Assembly: GCA_900188465.1 (NCBI GenBank)
Contig: FZPE01000001.1
Coordinates: forward strand, 1,054,001-1,118,000
Direction: 5' to 3'
Source of the DNA: Micrococcales bacterium KH10
GTDB lineage: Bacteria; Actinomycetota; Actinomycetes; Actinomycetales; Cellulomonadaceae
DNA: 64,000 bases
Shown: positions 10,067 to 17,433 of the stretch, piece by piece
Layout of the letters: every line of letters begins with the position of its first letter
Numbering within the stretch: position 1 is the stretch's first letter
Notes under the pieces: generated by a model
The model's input: the letters and a program-made list of their open reading frames with translations, nothing else
What the model was told of the DNA's origin: nothing
The model's database searches: none
Translations under genes and position numbers: made by a program

Positions 10067-10969
10067 GTGCGTCTCGCGTCCGACCTCACGCCAGTTGGCT
10101 GGTTCCTGTTCGGGGCGATGGTGCTCCTGATACTGACCTACCTCTACTTCTGGTGGATGGTGATCAAGGCCAGCGCCCACAACCACGTCTCTCGTGAGAA
10201 GGTCACCAACCGGAAGCTCACTGCGTCGCTGGCTCACGCGAAGCGGAAAGGGAACACGCACCGCTTCCTGATCCAGATCACGACCAAGGGTGGTGCGCTC
10301 TCCGTCGTCCAGCGCGGCGTCGACAACGTCCTCGCGGGCGTCGCCCGCTATCCGGTGCTGCAGAAGGTCGTCTGGGTGGAGATCATCACTGAGGACGCTG
10401 ATGAGGTGGCCGCGCTCCGCACTCGTTACCGCAATGCGGTCATCCCGGTGACGCCGTACCTCCTGCCGACCGACTACCGCACACCCAAAGACACCCGCCT
10501 CAAGGCTCGTGCGCTGGAGTACATGGTCCAGCAGCACCGCGCGAACCCGACCGATTCCTACGTCGTGCACTACGACGAGGAGTCCGTCTTCACGCCCGAC
10601 AACCTCGCACGCCTGATGCATCGTCTGAGCCGTCATCCGGTCGGGATCTCGGAGGGCATGATCTCCTATGGTCTGGACTGGAACGAGACGACGCTGCTGA
10701 ACAAGGCGATGGAGTCCAACCGTCCCTTCGGCTGCCACGAGTGCTATTCCGTGATGACGAGCCCGCCGCCGATGCATCTGCATGGCTCGAATCTCGTTGT
10801 CCGTCAGGATCTGGAGAACCAGATCGGCTGGGACATCGGCAACCTCGATGGCTCCGCCCTGATCGCCGAAGACCTCGTCTTCGGTCTCGCAGCCTATCTC
10901 AAGTTCGGGAAGGACGTGTTCGGTTGGCATCACACCGAGATGATCGAGCAACCGCCGTTCACCACCTAA
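10067..10969 (+). pseudogene. Egghead-like GT2 glycosyltransferase, truncated at the C terminus
   Basis: The 300-residue product starts with a membrane segment (about residues 10-32) and a GT2 core. Seen: IQITTKGG, VVHYDEESVF (acidic metal-binding region), LHGSNLVV and ALIAEDLVFGL (the conserved ED). These fit membrane GT2 enzymes of the Egghead type. The frame stops right after IEQPPFTT. In this family I expect an RxxRW acceptor motif and further membrane helices soon after this point; none is found in any frame before the next gene 42 bp downstream. The catalytic half therefore looks intact but the end is lost, so the gene is likely a pseudogene or makes a reduced protein. The GTG start has GGGAG ten bases upstream. 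Confidence 0.65.
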
Positions 10970-11011
10970 GCGCGTCGCTGCCGCCGAAGTAGCAGCAGGA
11001 GAAAAAGCAGC

Positions 11012-11692
11012 ATGAGCAGCTACCACCAGCAACGAGAAACCCGCAGCCGGATCATCTTCACCGTCCTGATCATCGCCGTCAGCGTCGCCATCACCTACGG
11101 CCTCATCCGCCTCACCCTCCCAAGCCTCACTGGCCAGACCACGACCACGAACGATAACTCCATCACCCAGACCATCGAGAAGGAAGAGACGAAGGATCTC
11201 CCGCGCGGTGACGCCAAGCGAGTCGCCGACCTTGATCGCCTCGCCGCAGCACTCAAGACCTACAAGGAGCAGCACGGCGGCTATCCGATCAGCACCGGAA
11301 CCTGCGCAGGCGGCAGCTTCGACGGCGACGCCGACCTCAGCTTCCTCGCAGACCTCGAACGCGAAGCCGTCATCGACGCCATCCCACGCGATACCGGCGG
11401 CGTCATCAAGAGCGCCAAGGCAGAGCGGGGCACGAGCACGACAACCGCCGCTGAGGAGTGCGACACCATGTACGGCGCGAAGCACTACCTCTACTACTCC
11501 AACGGCACCAAGTTCGCACTCATCGCCAGCGTCGACGACGCCGACGCCATCCCCGACGACGCCGCGGGCGTCTACCTCGCAGAAGGCGACCGCGAATGGT
11601 TCGACGGCTCAGCCCTCATCGCCGACTGGCACTGGAGCCGCAACGTCTACATCGTCAGCAACCAGAAGCTCGCAGCAGCCGCTGGGGAATAG
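11012..11692 (+). CDS. Membrane-anchored protein with pilin-like C-terminal segment
   Basis: This 226-residue protein has one N-terminal membrane helix (about residues 14-35), a short Thr-rich linker, and an extracellular domain. It includes the pattern DLDRLAAALKTYKEQHGGYP, which resembles the start of the soluble domain of type IV pilin and GspG pseudopilins. Two cysteines, in GTCAGG and in EECDTMYG, could form a disulfide. A prepilin peptidase site of the usual GFTLIE form is not present, so it is not a standard pilin. GGAG lies upstream of the ATG, and the gene follows the truncated glycosyltransferase. The function is unknown. The similarity is by pattern only. Confidence 0.6.
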   Translation: MSSYHQQRETRSRIIFTVLIIAVSVAITYGLIRLTLPSLTGQTTTTNDNSITQTIEKEETKDLPRGDAKRVADLDRLAAALKTYKEQHGGYPISTGTCAGGSFDGDADLSFLADLEREAVIDAIPRDTGGVIKSAKAERGTSTTTAAEECDTMYGAKHYLYYSNGTKFALIASVDDADAIPDDAAGVYLAEGDREWFDGSALIADWHWSRNVYIVSNQKLAAAAGE

Positions 11693-11732
11693 TCCACACG
11701 CTCGAGCGGGTCAGTCAGATCGAGCGAGAACG

Positions 11733-13040
11733 TCAGGATTCGACCGCTGCCGCCGGAAACACAACGACAGACCCGTCATGTCCCCGCTCGATCTCGATCA
11801 CCACATCGGCGCGGCTTCCAGCAGCATCGATTCCGCTGCTGAGGCCCCTGAGCCGATAGGCGGCAGTGAGGAGCTTGTCAACGTCGGACGGTGCGTAGTG
11901 CACCTTCTTGACCAACCCACTTGGGCGCTTGAGCTCGAGCGAGGACAGTCGCAGCAGCACGCCATTGATGCTCGCTTCGAGGTCGTTCAATCGTTGCTCG
12001 TCGCTGCGCAGCTCGCTCAGGAAGGACTCGAACGGGTTGCCAGTGCCGTCGAGCTGCGCGTGCTCCACAGCCTGCAGCACCAAGACACGACGCTTCAGCG
12101 CAAGGGCCAACCTCGCGGTCTCCAGGTGCGCACTGAAAGCACCGTTCTCGTCCGTAATGCCAGGGAACGTCTCTGTGAGCGTCGCCAGCTCCACCGGTCC
12201 TTCGGGGAGTTCATCGAGCGCGTCCTGCCACTTCTTGAGCCGCGTACGAACGGCGGCAATGGCGGTGCTGATCTCGTGTGACGCGGAATCCAGTCCCAGC
12301 GACTGCCCGATCTTGCCCTGATCCAGCAGTACCGACGTGGCCTTGTCTATCGCGTCCCGGCAGCCATCGAGCCGGTTACGTTCCTGCTCCAACTTGTCGT
12401 CGTGCAGCTGCTCAAGCAGGTCAGTGATCCGTTCGATGGCCTTCTGCCGCTGATGGTCGGCGTAGGCGCTCGCACCCACGGCCACAGCCATCAGGACGAG
12501 CGGAGCCGCGACGGTCAGCGCTCCTGCGCCTGCAATGCCGACGCCTGCGGTTGCTGCAGCGCCGGTTGTCGCGCCCGTGCCAGCCACAGGGACGAATGTC
12601 GCCTTGGAGACGATTCCCGTCGAGTCCCGGAGAGCACTGTAGACGCCGCCCGAGACGGCCTTGGACGCCATCGGCTTCACGAGGCCCTTGCTCACCTGGG
12701 AGGCGACCTTCGCGGGCACCACCATGCGGTAAAGCACTTCACCGGAAGCCGCGATGTCGACCTTCGCCGGCGCTGACCGCGCGGTCTGAGTCACGAGCTG
12801 CGAGAGCTGCTGGGCAAGGGGGCTGCTCGCGTGCAGCGCGATGCCGCCAGCCGGGTCACGGCGTCGCTCGATCGGATGCATCTCCAACGTCGCGATGGGC
12901 GCCTGCGCGAACGTCGCAAGCGCGGTGCGCAGGTCAGCAAGCCGCTCGGGAGTCATGTCCGCATCACCCACGAGATCGGGCACCGCCACGGCCTCAGTGG
13001 CAAGTGTCCAGACCGGCACCAGCGCGTTCTCGTCTGCCAT
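11733..13040 (-). CDS. Hypothetical protein with central membrane segment and coiled coils
   Basis: The 435-residue product is not recognised. Seen: an N-terminal region with a short motif APIATLEMHP, a central Gly/Ala-rich hydrophobic stretch (about residues 150-190) that could be one or two membrane segments, and a long charged helical region afterwards that suggests coiled coil (for example QRQKAIERITDLLEQLHDDK). The ATG at 13040 has GGGGAG seven bases upstream and is preferred over a start 15 codons earlier. It lies between the pilin-like gene, which it faces convergently, and the IS256 element. The architecture loosely recalls dynamin-like or toxin-immunity proteins, but there is no P-loop. 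Confidence 0.65.
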   Translation of the reverse strand: MADENALVPVWTLATEAVAVPDLVGDADMTPERLADLRTALATFAQAPIATLEMHPIERRRDPAGGIALHASSPLAQQLSQLVTQTARSAPAKVDIAASGEVLYRMVVPAKVASQVSKGLVKPMASKAVSGGVYSALRDSTGIVSKATFVPVAGTGATTGAAATAGVGIAGAGALTVAAPLVLMAVAVGASAYADHQRQKAIERITDLLEQLHDDKLEQERNRLDGCRDAIDKATSVLLDQGKIGQSLGLDSASHEISTAIAAVRTRLKKWQDALDELPEGPVELATLTETFPGITDENGAFSAHLETARLALALKRRVLVLQAVEHAQLDGTGNPFESFLSELRSDEQRLNDLEASINGVLLRLSSLELKRPSGLVKKVHYAPSDVDKLLTAAYRLRGLSSGIDAAGSRADVVIEIERGHDGSVVVFPAAAVES

Positions 13041-13189
13041 GCTGTCTCCCCGTTGCCGTGAGTTCCACGCCCCGGCGACGCGCATCTCCCTGTAGCAGCA
13101 ATTCTAGGCGGCGGCACTGACATTCCCTCATGCGCACTTGGGACGAGGTGCTCCGTATCGAGACCGTAGGTCGTGAACCAATGAAAAGA

Positions 13190-13241
13190 GCGGCATCCGC
13201 CGAGCGAGAGCACATGATTCTCAAGCTCGGTCGGATGCCGC
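13190..13241. repeat. Long inverted repeat beside the IS256 element
   Basis: Arms of about 16 bases (13190-13205 and 13225-13241, one bulged T) read ggcatccgccgagc and its complement around a 19-base loop. It ends eight bases before the IS left end. It may be a terminator or a remnant of another element; there is no T-run. Confidence 0.6.
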
Positions 13242-13248
13242 CGGGGCA

Positions 13249-14632
13249 GGGATTGTCCGTTTAACGGTGTGTGGGGTCCGGCGGTTTCATTAGTGGGTGG
13301 TGCTCTCGAACCGTCCGGCGAAGGTGATTGCGAACGCGTTCAGCGCTGGCTTCCACCTCATCACCCAGCGTGCCTTCCCGCCGCCGGTGGGGTCAAGTGA
13401 GCGCGTGACGAGATACAGGCACTTGATCGCGGCGGCCTCGTTCGGAAAGTGTCCCCGCGCCCTCACTGCCCTGCGATACCTGGCGTTGATCGATTCGATC
13501 GCGTTGGTCGTGCAGATCACCCGGCGGATCTCGACGTCGTACTCCAGGAACGGCACGAACTCCGCCCAGCTGTTGCGCCAGAGTTGCACGATCGCCGGGT
13601 ACTGCTGCCCCCACTCGGCCGCGAACTCCTCGAACCGGTCCTTCGCCGCCTGCTCGGACGGGGCCGTGTAGACGGGCTTGAGCGAGCGGACGATCGCGTC
13701 CCGGTGTTGCCGGCCGGCATACCGGAAGCTGTTGCGGATCAGATGCACGATGCACTGCTGCACGACCGTCTGCTCCCAGGTGGTGTTGATGGCGTCGGGG
13801 AGGCCCTTGAGCCCGTCGCAGACCGCAATGAACACGTCCTCGACGCCGCGGTTCTTCAGCTCGGAAAACACCTGCAGCCAGAACCTCGCGCCTTCCGCGC
13901 CGTCGCCGGCCCAGATGCCCAAGATGTCGCGTTCCCCGCTTACCGTGACGCCCATGACGACATAGAACGGAGTGTTGCGGACCTGCCCGTCGCGGACCTT
14001 GACCACGATCGCGTCGACGAAGATCACCGGATAGATCGGATCCAGTGGCCGAGAGGCCCACTCGGCGATCTCACCGGTGACTTTCTCCGTGATCCGGCTG
14101 ATCGTGTCCTTCGAGGCCTTCGCCCCATAGACCTCATCGAAGTGCGCAGCGATCTCACCGGTCGTCAGTCCCCGAGCTGTGAGTGAGAGCACGATCTGAT
14201 CGACCCCGTCCAGGCGACGCTTGCGCTTCGGGACGATCACCGGCTCGAACGACCCATCGCGGTCTCTGGGAACCTCGATCTCGACCGGGCCGATCTCAGT
14301 CAACACGGTCTTCGTCCGGGTCCCGTTGCGCATGTTCTCGCCGATCGGGGTTCCGCCGTGCTCGTGACCGAGATGCTCAGTCAGCTCCGCTTCCAACGCG
14401 GTCTCAAGCACATTCCTCGTGAGTTGACTCAGCAGCCCACCAGGCCCGGTCAAGCTCACGCCCTGTTCTCTTGCTTGCACGAGCAAGCGTTCTGCGAGTT
14501 CTTTCTGATCGATGATCTCCCCGGTCACGAGATCAATCATCTCGTCGTCAACGACGACATCGGTCGTGTCAGCCACGGCCATCTCCTTACGGATCAGGCC
14601 AGACCCTCACACACCGTATTTCTGACAGTCCC
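13249..14632. mobile_element. IS256-family insertion sequence
   Basis: This complete 1384-bp element has imperfect terminal inverted repeats of about 28 bases: 13249-13276 starts gggattgtcc, and the complement of the right end, 14605-14632, starts gggactgtca. Both share acggtgtgtg. One transposase gene fills the interior. The 8-base flanks (ccggggca on the left, gggaagaa on the right) do not match, so no target duplication is visible. This suggests a rearrangement after insertion or insertion without duplication. Confidence 0.85.
13290..14582 (-). CDS. IS256-family mutator-type transposase
   Basis: The 430-residue protein is the DDE transposase of the IS element around it. Seen: the family signature from about residue 95 on (MRNGTRTKTVLTEIGPVEIE), the first catalytic Asp in VIFVDAIVVKVRDG, the second in VFIAVCDGLKGLPDAI, and the Glu in TTNAIESINARYRR, followed by the family's usual C-terminal block. 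No frameshift or stop was seen, so it should be active. Its ATG lies about 50 bases inside the right terminal repeat. Confidence 0.95.
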   Translation of the reverse strand: MAVADTTDVVVDDEMIDLVTGEIIDQKELAERLLVQAREQGVSLTGPGGLLSQLTRNVLETALEAELTEHLGHEHGGTPIGENMRNGTRTKTVLTEIGPVEIEVPRDRDGSFEPVIVPKRKRRLDGVDQIVLSLTARGLTTGEIAAHFDEVYGAKASKDTISRITEKVTGEIAEWASRPLDPIYPVIFVDAIVVKVRDGQVRNTPFYVVMGVTVSGERDILGIWAGDGAEGARFWLQVFSELKNRGVEDVFIAVCDGLKGLPDAINTTWEQTVVQQCIVHLIRNSFRYAGRQHRDAIVRSLKPVYTAPSEQAAKDRFEEFAAEWGQQYPAIVQLWRNSWAEFVPFLEYDVEIRRVICTTNAIESINARYRRAVRARGHFPNEAAAIKCLYLVTRSLDPTGGGKARWVMRWKPALNAFAITFAGRFESTTH

Positions 14633-14639
14633 GGGAAGA

Positions 14640-15140
14640 ATGCGCTGGGTCGATCGATTTTGGTTCTATGTAATGCCCGTGCTTACGGGGCTCGCAGCTG
14701 GGTGCGCAGTGTGGCTTGGAATGCCGCTCAGTAACGGTGTTCCTCAGTTGCTCGCAGCATCTGGGCTTTTGGTTGGTGCGATGCTCACTACGTTCGTGTT
14801 CCTGGCAAATCTCCGCGTGAAGGTTGACGAGTCGAAGGAGATGAAACATCGGCACCATCTGCAGAGGCTTATCGCGTCGACCGTAGTTGCGGCACTTTAC
14901 ACAGCGGTCGCTGCTCTCGCCGTCACCTTCGCCCTTGCAGCGATCGCAGCTTTGCCATGGCTGCGCACAGATCACGCCAAGCCCCTGGTGGTCGCGGTGA
15001 CGGGCGCGCTACTTGCACATCTCGGGGTGACCCTCATCTCCGTGATCCGCAGGATGTTCGGCGTCTACTACGAAGTCTTTGCTCGCGACTACAACCAGTT
15101 AAGTTCACAGCGTGAGGCAGGAACTCGACCTCGCCTGTAG
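14640..15140 (+). CDS. Small multi-pass membrane protein next to the IS end
   Basis: This 166-residue protein has four predicted membrane helices (about residues 7-27, 32-52, 76-98 and 108-130) and a short basic cytoplasmic tail. No family is recognised. The ATG begins only seven bases outside the IS256 right end, and the upstream ribosome-site-like ggaag is too close to it. The insertion may therefore have removed the original 5' end or promoter. Whether it is still expressed cannot be judged. Confidence 0.6.
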   Translation: MRWVDRFWFYVMPVLTGLAAGCAVWLGMPLSNGVPQLLAASGLLVGAMLTTFVFLANLRVKVDESKEMKHRHHLQRLIASTVVAALYTAVAALAVTFALAAIAALPWLRTDHAKPLVVAVTGALLAHLGVTLISVIRRMFGVYYEVFARDYNQLSSQREAGTRPRL

Positions 15141-15206
15141 GCGGCCGGGCGTCCTCTTTTTGTAACGCAAGGACTTGCCCGTTGGCCTGATAATCAGGAC
15201 GTTGAG

Positions 15207-15246
15207 ACACCGCCCCCACCCTCCTTCGGGAGGGTGGGGGCGGTGT
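15207..15246. terminator. Perfect 18-bp hairpin with TTCG loop
   Basis: The left arm 15207-15224 (acaccgcccccaccctcc) pairs fully with 15229-15246 around the tetraloop ttcg. It follows the membrane protein gene by 66 bases. No T-run follows on either strand, but stem strength and position suggest transcription termination. Confidence 0.7.
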
Positions 15247-15303
15247 GCGATTGGGAGGTTTCTGACTTAGGTATCACTAAGCAAACTCGCAACCGGGTTC
15301 CAC

Positions 15304-15333
15304 TTGACATCGGGGATCGTTCTTGCGTAGATT
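15304..15333 (+). promoter_or_regulatory. Sigma-70-type promoter upstream of the NYN gene
   Basis: A perfect -35 TTGACA (15304-15309) is followed after 18 bases by TAGATT (15328-15333). Transcription would begin near 15340 and pass directly into the hairpin at 15344. Confidence 0.6.
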
Positions 15334-15343
15334 CACACACATA

Positions 15344-15379
15344 GCTCCCCACCGTCCTCCGGGACTGGTGGGGCTTTTT
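15344..15379 (+). terminator. Leader terminator (possible attenuator) before the NYN gene
   Basis: A GC-rich stem (gctccccaccgtcc with its partner ggactggtggggc, one bulge) is followed by TTTTT at 15375-15379. It has the form of an intrinsic terminator and lies between the promoter and the ribosome site GGAGA of the next gene, so it could attenuate that gene. Alternatively it ends a short transcript. Confidence 0.6.
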
Positions 15380-15394
15380 CGTATAGGAGACTCG

Positions 15395-16021
15395 ATGCAA
15401 CGCCGAACGGCCAAGATGGTGATCGATTATCAGAATATTCACCTCACGGGGCACGGGATATTTGCACCGAATGGCGTTGCTAAGCATGAATCTCTCGTTC
15501 ACCCCCTGCATTTCGCCAACCAGTGGCTCGCGGTGAGAAATCATGTGTTTGCCACACAGGCGATGGCAAAAGGTGAAGAGCCTGTCGCCTACGAGCTCAC
15601 CAAAATAGTTGTATACCGAGGGCTTCCGTCGAACAGTGAGAACCCGAACGGATACCGAAGGAACCAGGCGCAGCAATCGGAGTGGACTCGTGACCCGCGT
15701 GTGGAGGTTGTGCATCGAGGTCTCCGGTACTCCTGGGTCAACGGGGAGAAGCATGCTCAGGAGAAGGGCGTAGACGTCCTCGTGGCCCTCGATTTTGTAC
15801 GAAGCGCCGACCGTGGCGACGCTGACGCAGTGATACTCGCATCGCACGACACAGACCTTGAGCCCGCCCTGGCAGCGGCCTTCGAAAGTGGCAAGGTGTC
15901 CGTCGAAACGGCCGGATGGAAAGGGTGTCGCATTCTAAAGGTGCCTGGTCAGCGCGTGTGGCACACCAGCCTACACGGCGCGCACTTCGTTCAAGCTCGC
16001 GATCGCAAGGATTACACCTAA
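15395..16021 (+). CDS. NYN-domain (PIN-like) putative ribonuclease
   Basis: The 208-residue product has the NYN/PIN-like fold. Seen: the first acidic motif VIDYQN at residues 9-14, the second in KGVDVLVALDF, and the third in DAVILASHDTDL, the usual set of metal-binding aspartates. Family knowledge: NYN proteins (LabA/Vpa0982-like) are predicted metal-dependent RNases. GGAGA lies four bases before the ATG. The gene stands alone between two strong hairpins and has its own promoter and leader terminator. It sits in the accessory block, so a role in RNA-level defence is possible but not shown. A second, different NYN gene lies at 44239. Confidence 0.85.
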   Translation: MQRRTAKMVIDYQNIHLTGHGIFAPNGVAKHESLVHPLHFANQWLAVRNHVFATQAMAKGEEPVAYELTKIVVYRGLPSNSENPNGYRRNQAQQSEWTRDPRVEVVHRGLRYSWVNGEKHAQEKGVDVLVALDFVRSADRGDADAVILASHDTDLEPALAAAFESGKVSVETAGWKGCRILKVPGQRVWHTSLHGAHFVQARDRKDYT

Positions 16022-16027
16022 GAGCAC

Positions 16028-16065
16028 CACCGCCCCTACCTGGCTCACGCTGGGTAGGGGCGGTG
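16028..16065 (+). terminator. Terminator hairpin after the NYN gene
   Basis: A perfect 13-bp stem (caccgcccctacc, 16028-16040, with 16053-16065) is followed by TTGT. It begins seven bases after the stop codon. The stem resembles the one at 15207. A weaker hairpin (acaaccc/gggttgt) follows at 16084-16112. Confidence 0.75.
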
Positions 16066-16242
16066 TTGTATTGCCAAAAACAGACAACCCCCCCGCACGT
16101 GGCGAGGGTTGTGTAGTTCTAGCCCGCCGATGTTGCCTCGCAGTGCCCGCAGGACGTGTTTCCAGGGGCGGTCGAGCGGGTCTAGAGAGGTGCCCCTGAC
16201 ACTCCGGTATCGTCGCCGACCATCTCGCCGTAGCCTAGAGGA

Positions 16243-16923
16243 ATGTGCGGACGAGTCATCGTCGACTATGACGAGATAATAAGCGGCGCGAAGTCGACGG
16301 AGATCGCAGCCTGGCTCAGCGAGCTACCCCAGGGCGCTCAATCGAATTGGAACCTCGCACCGACTCAACCAATTCCTATCGTGTTCACCTCGGATAAAGA
16401 CCAGCAAAAACACTTTGACCTCGCACATTGGGGCATCATCCCGCCCTGGTCTAAAGACGGATCCGCTCGCTTCACGTTCAACGCACGCGTTGAGACATTG
16501 ATAGAAAAGCCCACCTTTGCCCCGTCAGTAAAATCGCAGCGGTGCGCATTCCCGGTGAGTGGGTTCTATGAATGGACAGGGAAAAAGGGTTCACGAACTC
16601 CCCACGCAATCTTTGGCCCTAAACCCATCCTCGCCCTAGCTGGCCTCTATAGATGGTGGAAATCCCCCGACAGCGAGTGGGTACTCACTGCGACCATCCT
16701 CACGCGCAGTTCTGCCGGGGTCATGGAGCGTCTACATGATCGAATGCCCGTGTTCCTGTCCGACGAATTAACCAGCGACTGGCTTAACCCCGAGATCGTC
16801 GGGAACCTCGACCTAGTGAACCTGGCGGCTGATCTTGCAGCACCCATCTCACGCGAACTCACTGAGTATGAGGTGCGTCCATTGAGAGGCAATGGAAGGG
16901 AATTGATCCAGCCCGCGAGTTAA
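16243..16923 (+). CDS. SOS response-associated peptidase family protein (YedK/HMCES)
   Basis: This 226-residue protein should protect abasic sites in single-stranded DNA by forming a covalent crosslink through its N-terminal cysteine. Seen: MCGR start (Cys2 becomes residue 1 after Met removal), NAR at residues 80-82, FYEW with Glu110, and HDRMP with His165, which together form the family active site. The length is normal. A TAGCCT hexamer at 16231-16236 ends six bases before the ATG, which suggests a leaderless mRNA. No clear LexA box was seen upstream. Confidence 0.95.
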   Translation: MCGRVIVDYDEIISGAKSTEIAAWLSELPQGAQSNWNLAPTQPIPIVFTSDKDQQKHFDLAHWGIIPPWSKDGSARFTFNARVETLIEKPTFAPSVKSQRCAFPVSGFYEWTGKKGSRTPHAIFGPKPILALAGLYRWWKSPDSEWVLTATILTRSSAGVMERLHDRMPVFLSDELTSDWLNPEIVGNLDLVNLAADLAAPISRELTEYEVRPLRGNGRELIQPAS

Positions 16924-16949
16924 GGCACCCTGATGAGAGACTCACCCCT

Positions 16950-17138
16950 ATGACCCACCCAACCTGGTGCAACCTCCCTCAGCCTCACACCATCTGCGAA
17001 GCCACCTACGGACACTGGACCATCATCCGAGGCGACAGTCCCCAGCCGTCGATCCTGTTCCCTGCCGACGAGATTGAAGTCAGTGAGTTAGAGGTTGTTG
17101 CCGCGGATTTGGAGAGGCTGCTGCGGGCGGTCGAGTAG
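16950..17138 (+). CDS. Small hypothetical protein (62 aa)
   Basis: The product starts MTHPTWCN and ends with an acidic helical segment. A short Cys-containing start followed by a beta-rich segment recalls small actinobacterial proteins found near mobile elements, but the family is not certain. It follows yedK by 26 bases. Frame length and composition are the main support. Confidence 0.5.
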   Translation: MTHPTWCNLPQPHTICEATYGHWTIIRGDSPQPSILFPADEIEVSELEVVAADLERLLRAVE

Positions 17139-17169
17139 GTCGCCGATACACCCAAACTTACTATCGTTA

Positions 17170-17193
17170 CAGAATGGCTCCCAGAATGGCTCC
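17170..17193 (+). repeat. Two tandem 12-bp repeats near tRNA-Ala
   Basis: cagaatggctcc occurs twice in a row and would encode QNGS-QNGS. Actinobacterial phage integrases sometimes end with such QNGSQ sequences next to their tRNA target, so this may be a scar of an integrase end; that reading is inference. Confidence 0.4.
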
Positions 17194-17257
17194 CAGTGCC
17201 GATCCTGCACCTAGGCGAGCAGTTCTTAAGAATGTTGAAATAGCAGCAATCAAACCG

Positions 17258-17333
17258 TGGTGGAGCTAAGGGGATTCGAACCCCTGACCTTCTCATTGCG
17301 AACGAGACGCGCTACCAACTGCGCCATAGCCCC
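17258..17333 (-). tRNA. tRNA-Ala(CGC)
   Basis: The minus strand folds as a 76-nt cloverleaf with acceptor stem GGGGCTA/TAGCTCC, D-arm GCGCAGTTGGTAGCGC, anticodon loop TTCGCAA (anticodon CGC), T-arm with GGTTCGAATCC and an encoded CCA. It marks the boundary between the accessory block and the core genes. Confidence 0.95.
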
Positions 17334-17433
17334 GAGGTCTGCACCGCAGATAAATCTACGACGCGACCGCGCATCAGAATATCATCGCACCCGGCGACAA
17401 ATCAGACCCCACAGGTCCTAGAGACAGCGCAGA

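Noticed and set aside
10034-11485. A 483-codon minus-strand frame across the glycosyltransferase and pilin-like genes
   Set aside because: The plus-strand genes show family motifs and ribosome sites; the antisense frame shows neither.
17006-17296. 96-codon minus-strand frame starting MRRSGVRIPLAPP
   Set aside because: Its start lies in the T-arm of tRNA-Ala; this is a well-known type of false gene.
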